A DNA stretch of 51,755 bases from Achromobacter pulmonis. Its GTDB lineage: Bacteria; Pseudomonadota; Gammaproteobacteria; Burkholderiales; Burkholderiaceae_B. Positions 7,849 to 15,429 of the stretch are shown here, piece by piece; position 1 is the first letter of the stretch, and each line of letters begins with the position of its first letter. The stretch spans positions 628,034-679,788 of the forward strand of contig NZ_POQS01000003.1 of NCBI RefSeq assembly GCF_002885955.2, in the 5' to 3' direction. The notes under the pieces were generated by a model that was not told where the DNA came from, made no database searches, and was given only the letters and a program-made list of their open reading frames with translations. A program made the translations under genes and the position numbers.

Positions 7849-7871
7849 ACCTCAAGCAAACTTGAGGTCAA
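7841..7871 (-). promoter_or_regulatory. SoxR-dependent promoter driving doxX, with SoxR box
   Basis: On the minus strand: TTGACC (7866-7871), a 19-bp spacer, TATAGT (7841-7846). The spacer contains the perfect dyad ACCTCAAG-CAAA-CTTGAGGT (7849-7868), nearly identical to the classical SoxR box. A 19-bp spacer with the dyad between -35 and -10 is the defining layout of MerR/SoxR-activated promoters. Confidence 0.88.
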
Positions 7872-7874
7872 GCC

Positions 7875-8336
7875 GTGAACGTAAAGAAACCGATCGATTT
7901 TTCTCGCTTACTCACGGTCGGGGAGGTGGCCCATCGTGCCGGCGTGCCGGTTTCCACGATTCATTTCTATGAGACGAAAGGGCTGATCATAAGCACGCGC
8001 AACGCCGGCAACCAGCGTCGCTTCGCTTCAGTCGTATTGCGCCATATCGCAGTGATCAAGGTGGCTCAACGCACGGGCATTCCACTGGAGGAAATCAAGG
8101 AGGCCCTTGGTCGCTTCCCGGCGGGAAGCAAGCTCACTGCTGAGCAATGGCGGGAGTTGTCCTCGCACTGGCACGCGAGTCTGGACGAACGCATCAAGAA
8201 GCTGACGCGGCTTCGTGACGAACTGGATAGCTGTATCGGCTGCGGTTGCCTGTCGCTGGAAGAATGTCCCTTGCGTAATCCTCAGGATGCACTGGGGGCG
8301 GAAGGTCCGGGACCTCGCATTCTGGAACGGCCGTGA
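7875..8336 (+). CDS. soxR: Redox-sensing transcriptional activator SoxR
   Basis: 153 residues. MerR-type helix-turn-helix at about 13-50 (LTVGEVAHRAGVPVSTIHFYETKGLI, then RNAGNQRRF), a dimerisation helix, and the [2Fe-2S] ligand set CIGCGC...C: Cys120, 123, 125 and 131 followed by PLRNPQD, the SoxR hallmark. SoxR is activated by oxidation of the cluster, usually by redox-cycling drugs. Start is GTG at 7875 with GAGG upstream, this GAGG being part of the SoxR box. No soxS is present, as usual outside enterics; the divergent doxX gene is the evident target. Confidence 0.93.
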   Translation: MNVKKPIDFSRLLTVGEVAHRAGVPVSTIHFYETKGLIISTRNAGNQRRFASVVLRHIAVIKVAQRTGIPLEEIKEALGRFPAGSKLTAEQWRELSSHWHASLDERIKKLTRLRDELDSCIGCGCLSLEECPLRNPQDALGAEGPGPRILERP

Positions 8337-8418
8337 CCGTCTTGCCTCTCATTGGTCGTCGATGAATCGGCGAGGCATGTTGTCAGGGCTTTCACCGTTT
8401 GGCATTGCGCCAGGGACG

Positions 8419-8449
8419 AAAAAAAACCGCAGAGTGTTGACTTCTGCGG
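8419..8449 (-). terminator. Intrinsic terminator, probably the original terminator of the tRNA-Leu gene
   Basis: Minus-strand stem CCGCAGA/TCTGCGG (8427-8449) followed by eight T (8419-8426 read in reverse). No minus-strand gene ends here now. Before the island inserted, tRNA-Leu would have read straight into it, so it appears to have been separated from its gene by 16 kb. Confidence 0.7.
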
Positions 8450-8508
8450 GGATTGGAGCCTAACTCGGACTACTTCAGACTGTATTTTGGTGGTGGGGGC
8501 GGAATGGG

Positions 8509-8541
8509 ACCGGCACGCCTTGCGGCGGGGGATTTTGAGTC
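8509..8541. repeat. attL: 33-bp direct repeat of the tRNA-Leu 3' half
   Basis: Identical over 33 bp to 24470-24502, which lies inside tRNA-Leu. Left of it, 8488-8508 still resembles the tRNA 3' end (TGGTG..., GGAAT, then ACC) but with changes in the T-arm, as expected for the displaced, no longer functional 3' end. Confidence 0.9.
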
Positions 8542-8658
8542 GGTGATTTACAGTGTCTCTACAGGGAAATGGGGCGAATTCTAGCGTAGATTGAAATAGG
8601 TAAAACCAGTTTCAAATCAGTAGGTTAGCGTATTTTAGCTGGATTGGTGAAAACTGGT

Positions 8659-8678
8659 CACTGTACCTTTAGTGTACC
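8659..8678 (+). repeat. Arm-type integrase sites, left end
   Basis: CACTGTACC (8659-8667) and AGTGTACC (8671-8678), direct repeats matching the pair at 24343-24362 in sequence and orientation. Likely accessory binding sites of the island integrase. Confidence 0.6.
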
Positions 8679-8725
8679 GAATGAAGTGCGATCAAGGGGG
8701 GATAACAGCCAAAAAGCGTCGTTGG

Positions 8726-11700
8726 CTAGCTCCGCTCAATCAGGTCAATGAGCCGCAGATACCTACGATCACTCCTAAGTTTGGGGTCCACTTCTGCAAT
8801 CAGGGAGACTACCTTTGGGAGTTCGTAGGGCAAACGAGTTAATGTACGCGGCGTCACTGTATCTATGAGATCAAGAGTGTCCTCAGGAAATTTTGCCGTT
8901 ATCGGCGTTTCGCCATTTAATTCACGAGCAAAACGATAGAGTGGATTACTGCTGCTCTCAATGGGTACAAGGAATTGTTTTACAGCATAATAAACGACCG
9001 GAAAGTAATCACCGGTATCATCCAAAAGCCCGATCCAAGCGTTTACTGAGGAAGACGTACGATAGACTCGCTCTCGTGGCCAGACACTCTGTAAAAAAGG
9101 CACCACTAATTTCTTCCACCCATTCTCATTTTTCTGACCGACTTTACCCAGCCAAAAAATAAGGCTATTGCGCACCTCATCCGGCATGAGACGCAATGCT
9201 GCACGCATTTCACGGTTGGTAAGCCCTTCGGGCGTGCCTTGTCTGAATATGCACGTCCATCCTAGCCACTGCGCCGCGGTTCGTGCATAGTCTGTATCCC
9301 AAGCCTGTTGGTTAATCCAGGGAAATAGTTCGAGCAGCAACGGTTTTATAATCCGTACCAATGGCCTCGATGGTACATTTTGCGCACTTAGAAATCCGTT
9401 CCAAGCAGGCTCTGCCATATGATGATCGAACGCTAGCATTGGTACAAACTGCTTCTCAGTCCAGTTCGGGTCTACATACATTAGCCAGTTGAGCTTGCTC
9501 GTTGTAATAGATACGGCGTGGTCAGTACCCTCTCCTGGTGCAGACAATAAGCGTCCTATACGTTCCTTAATATGCTCAGGTATCAGTGATCCCGCTTCCT
9601 GCGTCTCGCCAGGAACCGCCTGAAAAAGTGCTTCCGTACACATCCCAATTGGGCCATTGATAGCGTAGTCATAGGTGCGTCGAGACCGTTCGACAACTTG
9701 TCCACCTTGATGTATTTGACCTAGACCACTCTCCGTACTTTTTTCTCCACCATCTAGCAATCCATCCATAACGTGGTCAAAGACCGCCCAGCCAAGCTCG
9801 TGATCAAAATCAAGAAGGTCGGTTAGTTTTTTTTCTATCCATCGGGCAAGTGTGTGTCTTAACTCGTGGACTACAGGCCGAGGCAATTTCGTAAGCCGCT
9901 TTAAGAACACTCTTTTGAGTCGAGGTGAAATCTGATCCGGCATTTCATTAATGATTGCAGACCAGAACGGCTCTGGATAGTCGCCTTTTTTTCCTGCTGA
10001 GGTCAGGCCCGCCAGTGCTTTACGAGGATTGGTTTTGACCAAGCCAGTAAACGGGCGTTTTTCTGTAAAACTGCGAAACTCACGTTCCAAATCATTTCTA
10101 GCCCTGGGAACAATTTCATTGGCTGGCAGACTTAATAGAGCATCGGGCGCCTCATCAGTGCCTACCCACCCCGTATAAGAGCCATGTAACTTAACGATTG
10201 AAGCAGCCCAGCCATCGTTCCAATTCTCAATGCCGGAGATTATTTGGGATAATCTCCGACTTTGTTCCGGACAGAGTTCGCAACCCTGAAGTTCTAGGTA
10301 GCGTCCATATGTCGATGCGTACCTTGCGCGAATAGCCTCATACTCGTCCTCAGACCAATGAGTGAGTTGGTCGGGACCATTTAGTATTCTCTCCAATAAA
10401 AGCTGTCTGTTGCCCGTCGTGAATTCTGTCCAACGGTCGCTCATTAAGAACAACAGCTCGCGAACGTTGTTGCTATCCCAAAATGCTTCTTGATCGAAGT
10501 TTAAAATGTGGCAGGCAGCTTCATTAGCGTCAAACAACGAAATTTTGGCTAAAGCGTATATTTTAAATTTTCGAAAGAAGAATCGATCGTCGACGGGCCA
10601 CGTTAAAGCATGGCCACGGGCGATAGAGGGAGATTGATCCGCTAATCTATCAAATAGATGCAGAAAGAGTTCCGCCGTGCTTGTGGCGTCCGAATGATAG
10701 TTTTCTCCGTCAACTTCGCGATTGGGATAGCAGGTAGGGCACTTAAAATACTTGTTCTCTATATCACCAAGCAATCCCGATGCGACTACGAATTGGTCCT
10801 GTAAAATGCCAAAGACTTGTGGTAATACCTCGTCCGGTACTTCCAGGTTTTCGTTATGTCGTTCTAGAAACTTGATTTCGAATTTTCCCAGGTGGCCTAA
10901 GCTGAGCGAGTCCCAGTCTTTTTCTGGTGGTCGTACGGACGCGATTCCGTATGGGGATGTAACCCTCAATCTTGGATTGCAAATGCGACGAAAGTCACGA
11001 AGGACGCTGCTGGTCCATCCCTCTCTCGCGATACGTTTCTTTATGGCGAACCAACGCCCATCCCAGGCCTGATTTCGATGGTCTCTATGGTGTTCGAGTA
11101 TTAATCCCCAGGAATGCCTAGCCCGTTTATGAAGATCGGTCCTCTGCTCGATCTGCCACTCAATTTGTTGTAAAAGGCTGGGATGAAGGCCATTCTGCCG
11201 TGCTGCCCACCATGCCAATGTTGGACTCTCAATTGACTTGCCGATCCAAGCTGATAAATATAAAAGCCTCGGCGGTACAAATTCATACCCTCCGGTTTGG
11301 CGTTCTGTAAGACGATGAGATGTCGGAGGGTTGTCGTCACCGTAGCGCCACATTAGAAGGTTTTCATTGCTGACACCACGTCTGTAGTCGTCGTCAGTAA
11401 TGTGCCGCAGATCGTCGTCCAATCCATAGGCAAGCATAGGATAAAAGGTTTCAGCATTTTCACCATACCCTTTACTCTCCTTAGCTGAACGAACGTTCGC
11501 ATCCATGACACATATCCATTCTGGGTGTGCAGGAGGAGCCATTTCGGAGAATAGCTTGGCGCCTTGCACAGATCGCAATACATGGGCGACCTGCCCCCGC
11601 TCGTGGCTTAGAAGGCTTTTGGGATCTCGTCTCGCCGTCTGAATGACGGAGGCTCGCCAATTTCTAGGGTTGTCAGCACGTTCCGCCCAGGCTGCCATTG

Positions 11701-12529
11701 TTTGCCAAAAATGGTCATGATCGGCATAAGCGATGGCCGAAACACCACGGTCACGCCACTTCGCCTCGACGTCCTCCGGTCGACCTATATCAAAAGCAAA
11801 TAACCGCGATCGGTCATACTGGCCGTCATGGTTCAAGCCTTGTAGGAGGTACTTAATCGGTGGATCCTCGGCCTGATAGCCGACTAAAACTACTGTGTAT
11901 CGATCTAAGAGGTTTCTGATGAAGTTTGTGGCCCAAGCTTCGGACAGATATGCTCGTCCAAAATCGGCACTGCTTAGAACATAAGGATGTTGTTGCTCAT
12001 CGGCGCCGGCCAGCCGTCCATGTAAGTACGTAATCCCTTCGATAGATGCTCCGAACGCTAAATCGGGAAACGCAGGCGGGATGTGAACAGTCAGTTCGTC
12101 GTTTAGCTCGAACAGCGTGTCAAAATTGGTGGTAACGACCTGTGGAATGCCATTGAGGCTAGATGATATACGCTTAATAAGACTGTGGTGGTATCCAATG
12201 CCGGTAGTAGTGGCAGACGGTGCGGTAAGTCGTTGCATGACCAGCGCGTTAACTTCAGTCTTCCCATATTCCTGATGAAGCAAATTAAAAACTTGGTCCA
12301 AAGGGATGGTTGGTCCGCTAGGGTCATCGAGCCATGGTTGAAAAGCTCGCATGACTCCCGAGTCTTTTGGTGGATCAAAAAACTCAATTATGTGTTGTGT
12401 GAGACCTATAAAGCTCGGCATTCCTGATGGAATAGATACCCCGGCGCCACAGAGAAAAACAACTCGGCCTTCATCACGACGATCAAGAAGACCATCGGGG
12501 ATCGGGGGGCCGTCAGCATGAAACCTCAT
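8726..12529 (-). CDS. Very large SIR2-domain protein, candidate anti-phage NADase
   Basis: 1267 residues from the ATG at 12529, which has AAGGA nine bases upstream (in-frame reading continues 55 codons further without a ribosome site). The first ~280 residues form a SIR2-like domain: VVFLCGAGVS (about 23-32), VVTTNFDTLFE (Asn about 135), YLHGRL (His about 170) and VVLVGYQAEDPP (about 213-224). This is the NAD-binding core with the Asn/His pair that catalyses NAD cleavage in defence sirtuins such as DSR1/DSR2. The other ~980 residues are a mainly helical, unrecognised region, perhaps a sensor, with two CxxC pairs (about 597/600 and 750/753). No membrane segment. By analogy it would deplete NAD+ on infection (inference). 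AT-rich, unlike the flanks. The VbhA-like gene lies 247 bp upstream. Confidence 0.85.
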   Translation of the reverse strand: MRFHADGPPIPDGLLDRRDEGRVVFLCGAGVSIPSGMPSFIGLTQHIIEFFDPPKDSGVMRAFQPWLDDPSGPTIPLDQVFNLLHQEYGKTEVNALVMQRLTAPSATTTGIGYHHSLIKRISSSLNGIPQVVTTNFDTLFELNDELTVHIPPAFPDLAFGASIEGITYLHGRLAGADEQQHPYVLSSADFGRAYLSEAWATNFIRNLLDRYTVVLVGYQAEDPPIKYLLQGLNHDGQYDRSRLFAFDIGRPEDVEAKWRDRGVSAIAYADHDHFWQTMAAWAERADNPRNWRASVIQTARRDPKSLLSHERGQVAHVLRSVQGAKLFSEMAPPAHPEWICVMDANVRSAKESKGYGENAETFYPMLAYGLDDDLRHITDDDYRRGVSNENLLMWRYGDDNPPTSHRLTERQTGGYEFVPPRLLYLSAWIGKSIESPTLAWWAARQNGLHPSLLQQIEWQIEQRTDLHKRARHSWGLILEHHRDHRNQAWDGRWFAIKKRIAREGWTSSVLRDFRRICNPRLRVTSPYGIASVRPPEKDWDSLSLGHLGKFEIKFLERHNENLEVPDEVLPQVFGILQDQFVVASGLLGDIENKYFKCPTCYPNREVDGENYHSDATSTAELFLHLFDRLADQSPSIARGHALTWPVDDRFFFRKFKIYALAKISLFDANEAACHILNFDQEAFWDSNNVRELLFLMSDRWTEFTTGNRQLLLERILNGPDQLTHWSEDEYEAIRARYASTYGRYLELQGCELCPEQSRRLSQIISGIENWNDGWAASIVKLHGSYTGWVGTDEAPDALLSLPANEIVPRARNDLEREFRSFTEKRPFTGLVKTNPRKALAGLTSAGKKGDYPEPFWSAIINEMPDQISPRLKRVFLKRLTKLPRPVVHELRHTLARWIEKKLTDLLDFDHELGWAVFDHVMDGLLDGGEKSTESGLGQIHQGGQVVERSRRTYDYAINGPIGMCTEALFQAVPGETQEAGSLIPEHIKERIGRLLSAPGEGTDHAVSITTSKLNWLMYVDPNWTEKQFVPMLAFDHHMAEPAWNGFLSAQNVPSRPLVRIIKPLLLELFPWINQQAWDTDYARTAAQWLGWTCIFRQGTPEGLTNREMRAALRLMPDEVRNSLIFWLGKVGQKNENGWKKLVVPFLQSVWPRERVYRTSSSVNAWIGLLDDTGDYFPVVYYAVKQFLVPIESSSNPLYRFARELNGETPITAKFPEDTLDLIDTVTPRTLTRLPYELPKVVSLIAEVDPKLRSDRRYLRLIDLIERS

Positions 12530-12776
12530 GTCCTCATATCCTTCTAAAGCGCTCTGTGTGTATCTACCGCTTAATTGCCATATCTTCCGCTTTCCGCTTG
12601 CAACCTCTTTTGATGAAGCGACTAGCTTCGGACTGGTTATCTCGAAATGCTTCCGACCGGTTCTGCAACTGCTTATCCCGGATAAATTGAACATTCGAGT
12701 GGGCCTAGACGCACCTGTGCGACAAAAACCGGCGACAGCCTATCCTGCACTAGTCCCCAAATCCTAAATTTCTTCG

Positions 12777-13010
12777 TCATGACGAAGACTTTGGGAGTGC
12801 TAATGCGTCAGCGCGCGGCTGCACAAACTCTTGCAGGCTCATCTGACCATCGACGAAACGCTGAGCGTGGGCCTCATCTGCTTCACTGAGCGAGAAACCT
12901 TCTAGACCGACGGAGGCCCGCGCATAGTTAACTGCCGATTGCCGGCGGCTGCGTTCGGTATCCGATATGGTTTTGTGGGGCTGTTGCCTGCATTTACCCT
13001 TGCCAGCCAT
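12777..13010 (-). CDS. VbhA/YhfG-like Fic-inhibitor (antitoxin) protein without a Fic partner
   Basis: 77 residues. The pattern of a basic start, then SAVNYARASVGLEGF, then LSEADEAHAQRFVDGQMSLQEFV is that of VbhA-type antitoxins. SVGLEG (about 34-39) fits the inhibitory motif [S/T]xxxE[G/N], whose Glu blocks ATP binding in the Fic active site. No Fic motif (HPFxxGNGR) is seen in any frame of the island, so the usual toxin is missing. The next gene downstream, same strand, is the SIR2 protein. Either this is a leftover of a lost Fic module or it has a different partner. No clear Shine-Dalgarno was noted except AGGAGACACC just upstream of the ATG, which is good. Confidence 0.78.
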   Translation of the reverse strand: MAGKGKCRQQPHKTISDTERSRRQSAVNYARASVGLEGFSLSEADEAHAQRFVDGQMSLQEFVQPRADALALPKSSS

Positions 13011-13615
13011 GGTGTCTCCTTGCCGTAGGTAACTCGATCTTACAAGAAGTATGGGTAATTTGGTTTAGGTACACGTAGCCACAGAGGTGGTGCGCTGAAA
13101 TTGTCTTGTTTTACCTGCTATGGACGCCAGTATCGGCTGCGTACTAGCCGTAGTTTCCAAAGAGGCTTTTGCCTCTCTGGACTCTCCACCCTCGCCGGCG
13201 GGAGCCTCGGGAGCAGGGGTTGCGGGCCCTTGGCCCGGAACTCCTGCCCCCGGGCATAGCGTGGGGCGCTTCCGCCGCGTCAAGGGGCCGTGTCCTCGCC
13301 CTGTGGGCTGCGGGCCGCACCAACCCCTTGACCCGTCATCCGCTTGACAGCACCGCTACTGACGCCGTTTGGCCGGAAGAGGCGTCAAGGGCGGGACCGG
13401 AAGCCGCAGCCCGAAGCGCAGCGCAGGGAACGGGTGAGGATCCCGGGCGAAGCCTTCACCCTTGATGCCTCTGGAAGCCATGCAGCCTGTCGGCGGGGGA
13501 GGAACAAGGCGAAGCCGCTGGGCCTGCCCCCGCGGCCAGTCCGGCAAGAACGGACGCGGGATGCAACCGAAGGGGTTGCCCAAGCGTAGCGCGGAGATAT
13601 GTGCGCCCATGAATC
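13011..13615. other. Non-coding, GC-rich interval between the SIR2 and conjugation regions
   Basis: Overlapping readings exist in several frames, but none has a ribosome site or recognisable protein. From about 13,180 to 13,600 GC content rises sharply compared with the rest of the island. Inverted repeats include AGAGGC-TTTT-GCCTCT (13161-13176) and GTCAAGGGG (13279-13287) pairing with CCCCTTGAC (13324-13332). This looks like a separately acquired or plasmid-derived block, possibly the remainder of the lost T4SS end. Confidence 0.5.
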
Positions 13616-13641
13616 AAAAGGCCTCGCTGATGACGAGGCCT
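13616..13641 (-). terminator. Intrinsic terminator of the virB5-virB6 operon
   Basis: Perfect 8-bp stem AGGCCTCG/CGAGGCCT (13619-13641) with 7-base loop, followed on the minus strand by a short T run; 20 bp after the virB6-like stop. Confidence 0.75.
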
Positions 13642-13661
13642 ATGCGGACCCAACATGCACA

Positions 13662-14714
13662 TCACTTACCGTTGACGGAGCCGCCCGTTGCCGATCCCCA
13701 GTTCTTGCCCATGTTCTGCAAGACGTGTTGCCGATAGGCTGGATTCCACATGGTGTTGCCTGCGATCATGTGGTTGGTTCGGCCAGCAGTAACCATCATG
13801 CCCGACTGCATATCGCGGCGAGTCGTCTTAGGATTCACCACGTTGCCAATACCCTGCGCCATGCTCCTGAATGTCACAGCGTCAAAGGCGATGCCGCCAG
13901 CCAGTCTCGCCCCTAGGCCACTCGTTTTTCTTTGCGCGAAGAAGATGATCAAGGCAAGAACGATGATCTGCACAAACGAATTGATGGGATTGTCCGTGGT
14001 CGTACTTATTACCCTGTCGAACAGCGCCTTGAATAGCGCCACACCGACAGACACGACAACCATTGTGATGGCAATTTCAAGGATGTAGGCCAGCGCCTGC
14101 TCAAACCATTTGTCGAACCATTTCGCGGTGACTGGAAACATTAGCGCCGCGATAAATAGTGGTCCGAGACCAAGCATTATTCCGAGACCGAGCTTTGCCA
14201 TGATGATGGTCGCGGCCGCAGGCAAATGAATAAGAAACACGGCAATGGCCATCATGAGTGCATTCAGGGCATCCCAGAACATATGACCTAGTTCGTAGAA
14301 CTCGCGCTTTGCGACTTTGCCTAGCATGTCGTAAGCCACGTTAAGCCCTTTGTCCGCCGAGTTATCCAGCACCTGATAGATGCTTGTCGCTTGAGCGTTA
14401 GACGTGGACATGATGTCGGCGAGACCTGTCTCCAGGCCTTGAATGGCCGACACAACAGTGGCGGTGTAAGAATCAGCTGTCATGCAGAATGCCGTGATGA
14501 TGAGGATCTTCATGCACTGCTTGATGAAGGTCTGAAAGGGAGCTTCAACCGCGCCCGCGCTGATGGCGTAGCCAGTCAAGGTGATGTACAGCGTGACGCC
14601 GGTCAGCATCAGCATTTGAAAGCCGAGGATGACGTTCGAAGCGGTTTCCGATACGAAGGTGTTCAGCATCGCATCGACGCTGCTGCCTATCCACTGGAAT
14701 AAGGCGAATCCCAT
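13662..14714 (-). CDS. virB6: VirB6/TrbL-family type IV secretion membrane protein
   Basis: 350 residues with at least six hydrophobic segments (for example GFQMLMLTGVTLYITLTGYAI, MMAIAVFLIHLPAAATIIMA, GLGIMLGLGPLFIAALMF, SFVQIIVLALIIFFA) and the VirB6 feature GPLFIAALMFPVTAKWFDKWF. VirB6 is a polytopic inner-membrane component of the conjugation channel. Last gene of a minus-strand operon after eexN (1-bp gap), ending at a terminator. The neighbouring T4SS genes virB3, B4, B7-B11 and D4 are absent, so it cannot work with this island alone; it may complement a helper system or be a relic. Confidence 0.88.
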   Translation of the reverse strand: MGFALFQWIGSSVDAMLNTFVSETASNVILGFQMLMLTGVTLYITLTGYAISAGAVEAPFQTFIKQCMKILIITAFCMTADSYTATVVSAIQGLETGLADIMSTSNAQATSIYQVLDNSADKGLNVAYDMLGKVAKREFYELGHMFWDALNALMMAIAVFLIHLPAAATIIMAKLGLGIMLGLGPLFIAALMFPVTAKWFDKWFEQALAYILEIAITMVVVSVGVALFKALFDRVISTTTDNPINSFVQIIVLALIIFFAQRKTSGLGARLAGGIAFDAVTFRSMAQGIGNVVNPKTTRRDMQSGMMVTAGRTNHMIAGNTMWNPAYRQHVLQNMGKNWGSATGGSVNGK

Positions 14715-14715
14715 G

Positions 14716-14976
14716 TTATTGACCTCCCTTGAGCGGATTGATCGGTGTCAGGTCGACATAGCCTCGCTTGTCGACGGCCAGATGGTTTGCCGCTGTTTTG
14801 GCGTTGATGCAGTTGGCGGACGCGGCGAGCTCGCCAGGACTGGCTTCGCATTTCGCGATCATCGCGTTGCGTTCGGGGGCATGCGCCTTGTACCAATCGA
14901 CGGTTTGAACGGCGGTGTTGTCGCCGCAAGCTGCGAGCGTGAGTGTGATGAAGAAAGGGAAGAGGATGCTTTTCAT
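14716..14976 (-). CDS. eexN: EexN-family entry-exclusion lipoprotein
   Basis: 86 residues. A short signal with lipobox LAAC (Cys17) is followed by the EexN pattern: TVDWYKAHAPERNAMIAKCEASPGELAASANCINAKTAA, with two conserved Cys, and a C-terminal tail. EexN proteins sit between virB5 and virB6 in many conjugative systems and block entry of a related element. ATG overlaps the stop of the upstream gene (ATGA at 14973-14976). Keeping this gene in a reduced T4SS suggests a selfish role in excluding related elements (inference). Confidence 0.85.
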   Translation of the reverse strand: MKSILFPFFITLTLAACGDNTAVQTVDWYKAHAPERNAMIAKCEASPGELAASANCINAKTAANHLAVDKRGYVDLTPINPLKGGQ

Positions 14977-15419
14977 TTGTGTGCCTCGCGTGCGTTGATG
15001 ATGTCGAGTGCGTGGGCCACTTCGGTGGCCTCAATGATCCGTAACGCTGCGAGGGTTCGCACGACACTTTCGCGCATGCCGCCCCATGTCGGCTGTGTGA
15101 AGCGATTCGGCGCATTTGTCCAAACGATGCCGATGCACGCAATGGATGTGACGGCAGACAGGATGATGTTCATCCAAGGCGGCAACGGTTCTTCATCAAT
15201 GAACGGCAGTGTGAATCCAAACCAGCCCATAGCAGCGTAGTAGGCCGTGAAAGCAGCCATACCGATAGCCACGACATCCAGGCTTCTCATCAGCGGCGCA
15301 CGCCGCAAAAGCTCTCGGTAATACTCGGGACTCAGGCGGCGAGCGCAAGCCCAGAAGCGATAGATGGCAAGGCATAGCGTTACCACTGGAACCAGTGTGA
15401 TTGCGTAGAACGGAGCCAT
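14973..15419 (-). CDS. Small membrane protein in the virB5-eexN operon
   Basis: 148 residues from the ATG at 15419, which has GGAGA in front; an in-frame extension upstream lacks this. Three likely membrane helices (FYAITLVPVVTLCLAIYRFW; VVAIGMAAFTAYYAAMGWFG; MNIILSAVTSIACIGIVW) and a charged C-terminus. I do not recognise the family. It lies 10 bp after virB5 and overlaps eexN by four bases, so it is translationally coupled. Unknown proteins in this position are common in plasmid T4SS operons and may assist entry exclusion or channel assembly. Confidence 0.75.
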   Translation of the reverse strand: MAPFYAITLVPVVTLCLAIYRFWACARRLSPEYYRELLRRAPLMRSLDVVAIGMAAFTAYYAAMGWFGFTLPFIDEEPLPPWMNIILSAVTSIACIGIVWTNAPNRFTQPTWGGMRESVVRTLAALRIIEATEVAHALDIINAREAHK

Positions 15420-15429
15420 GATGTTCTCC

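Noticed and set aside
13169..13465. 98-codon + strand reading in the GC-rich island block
   Set aside because: Several frames are open there because of high GC; no ribosome site or protein-like pattern.
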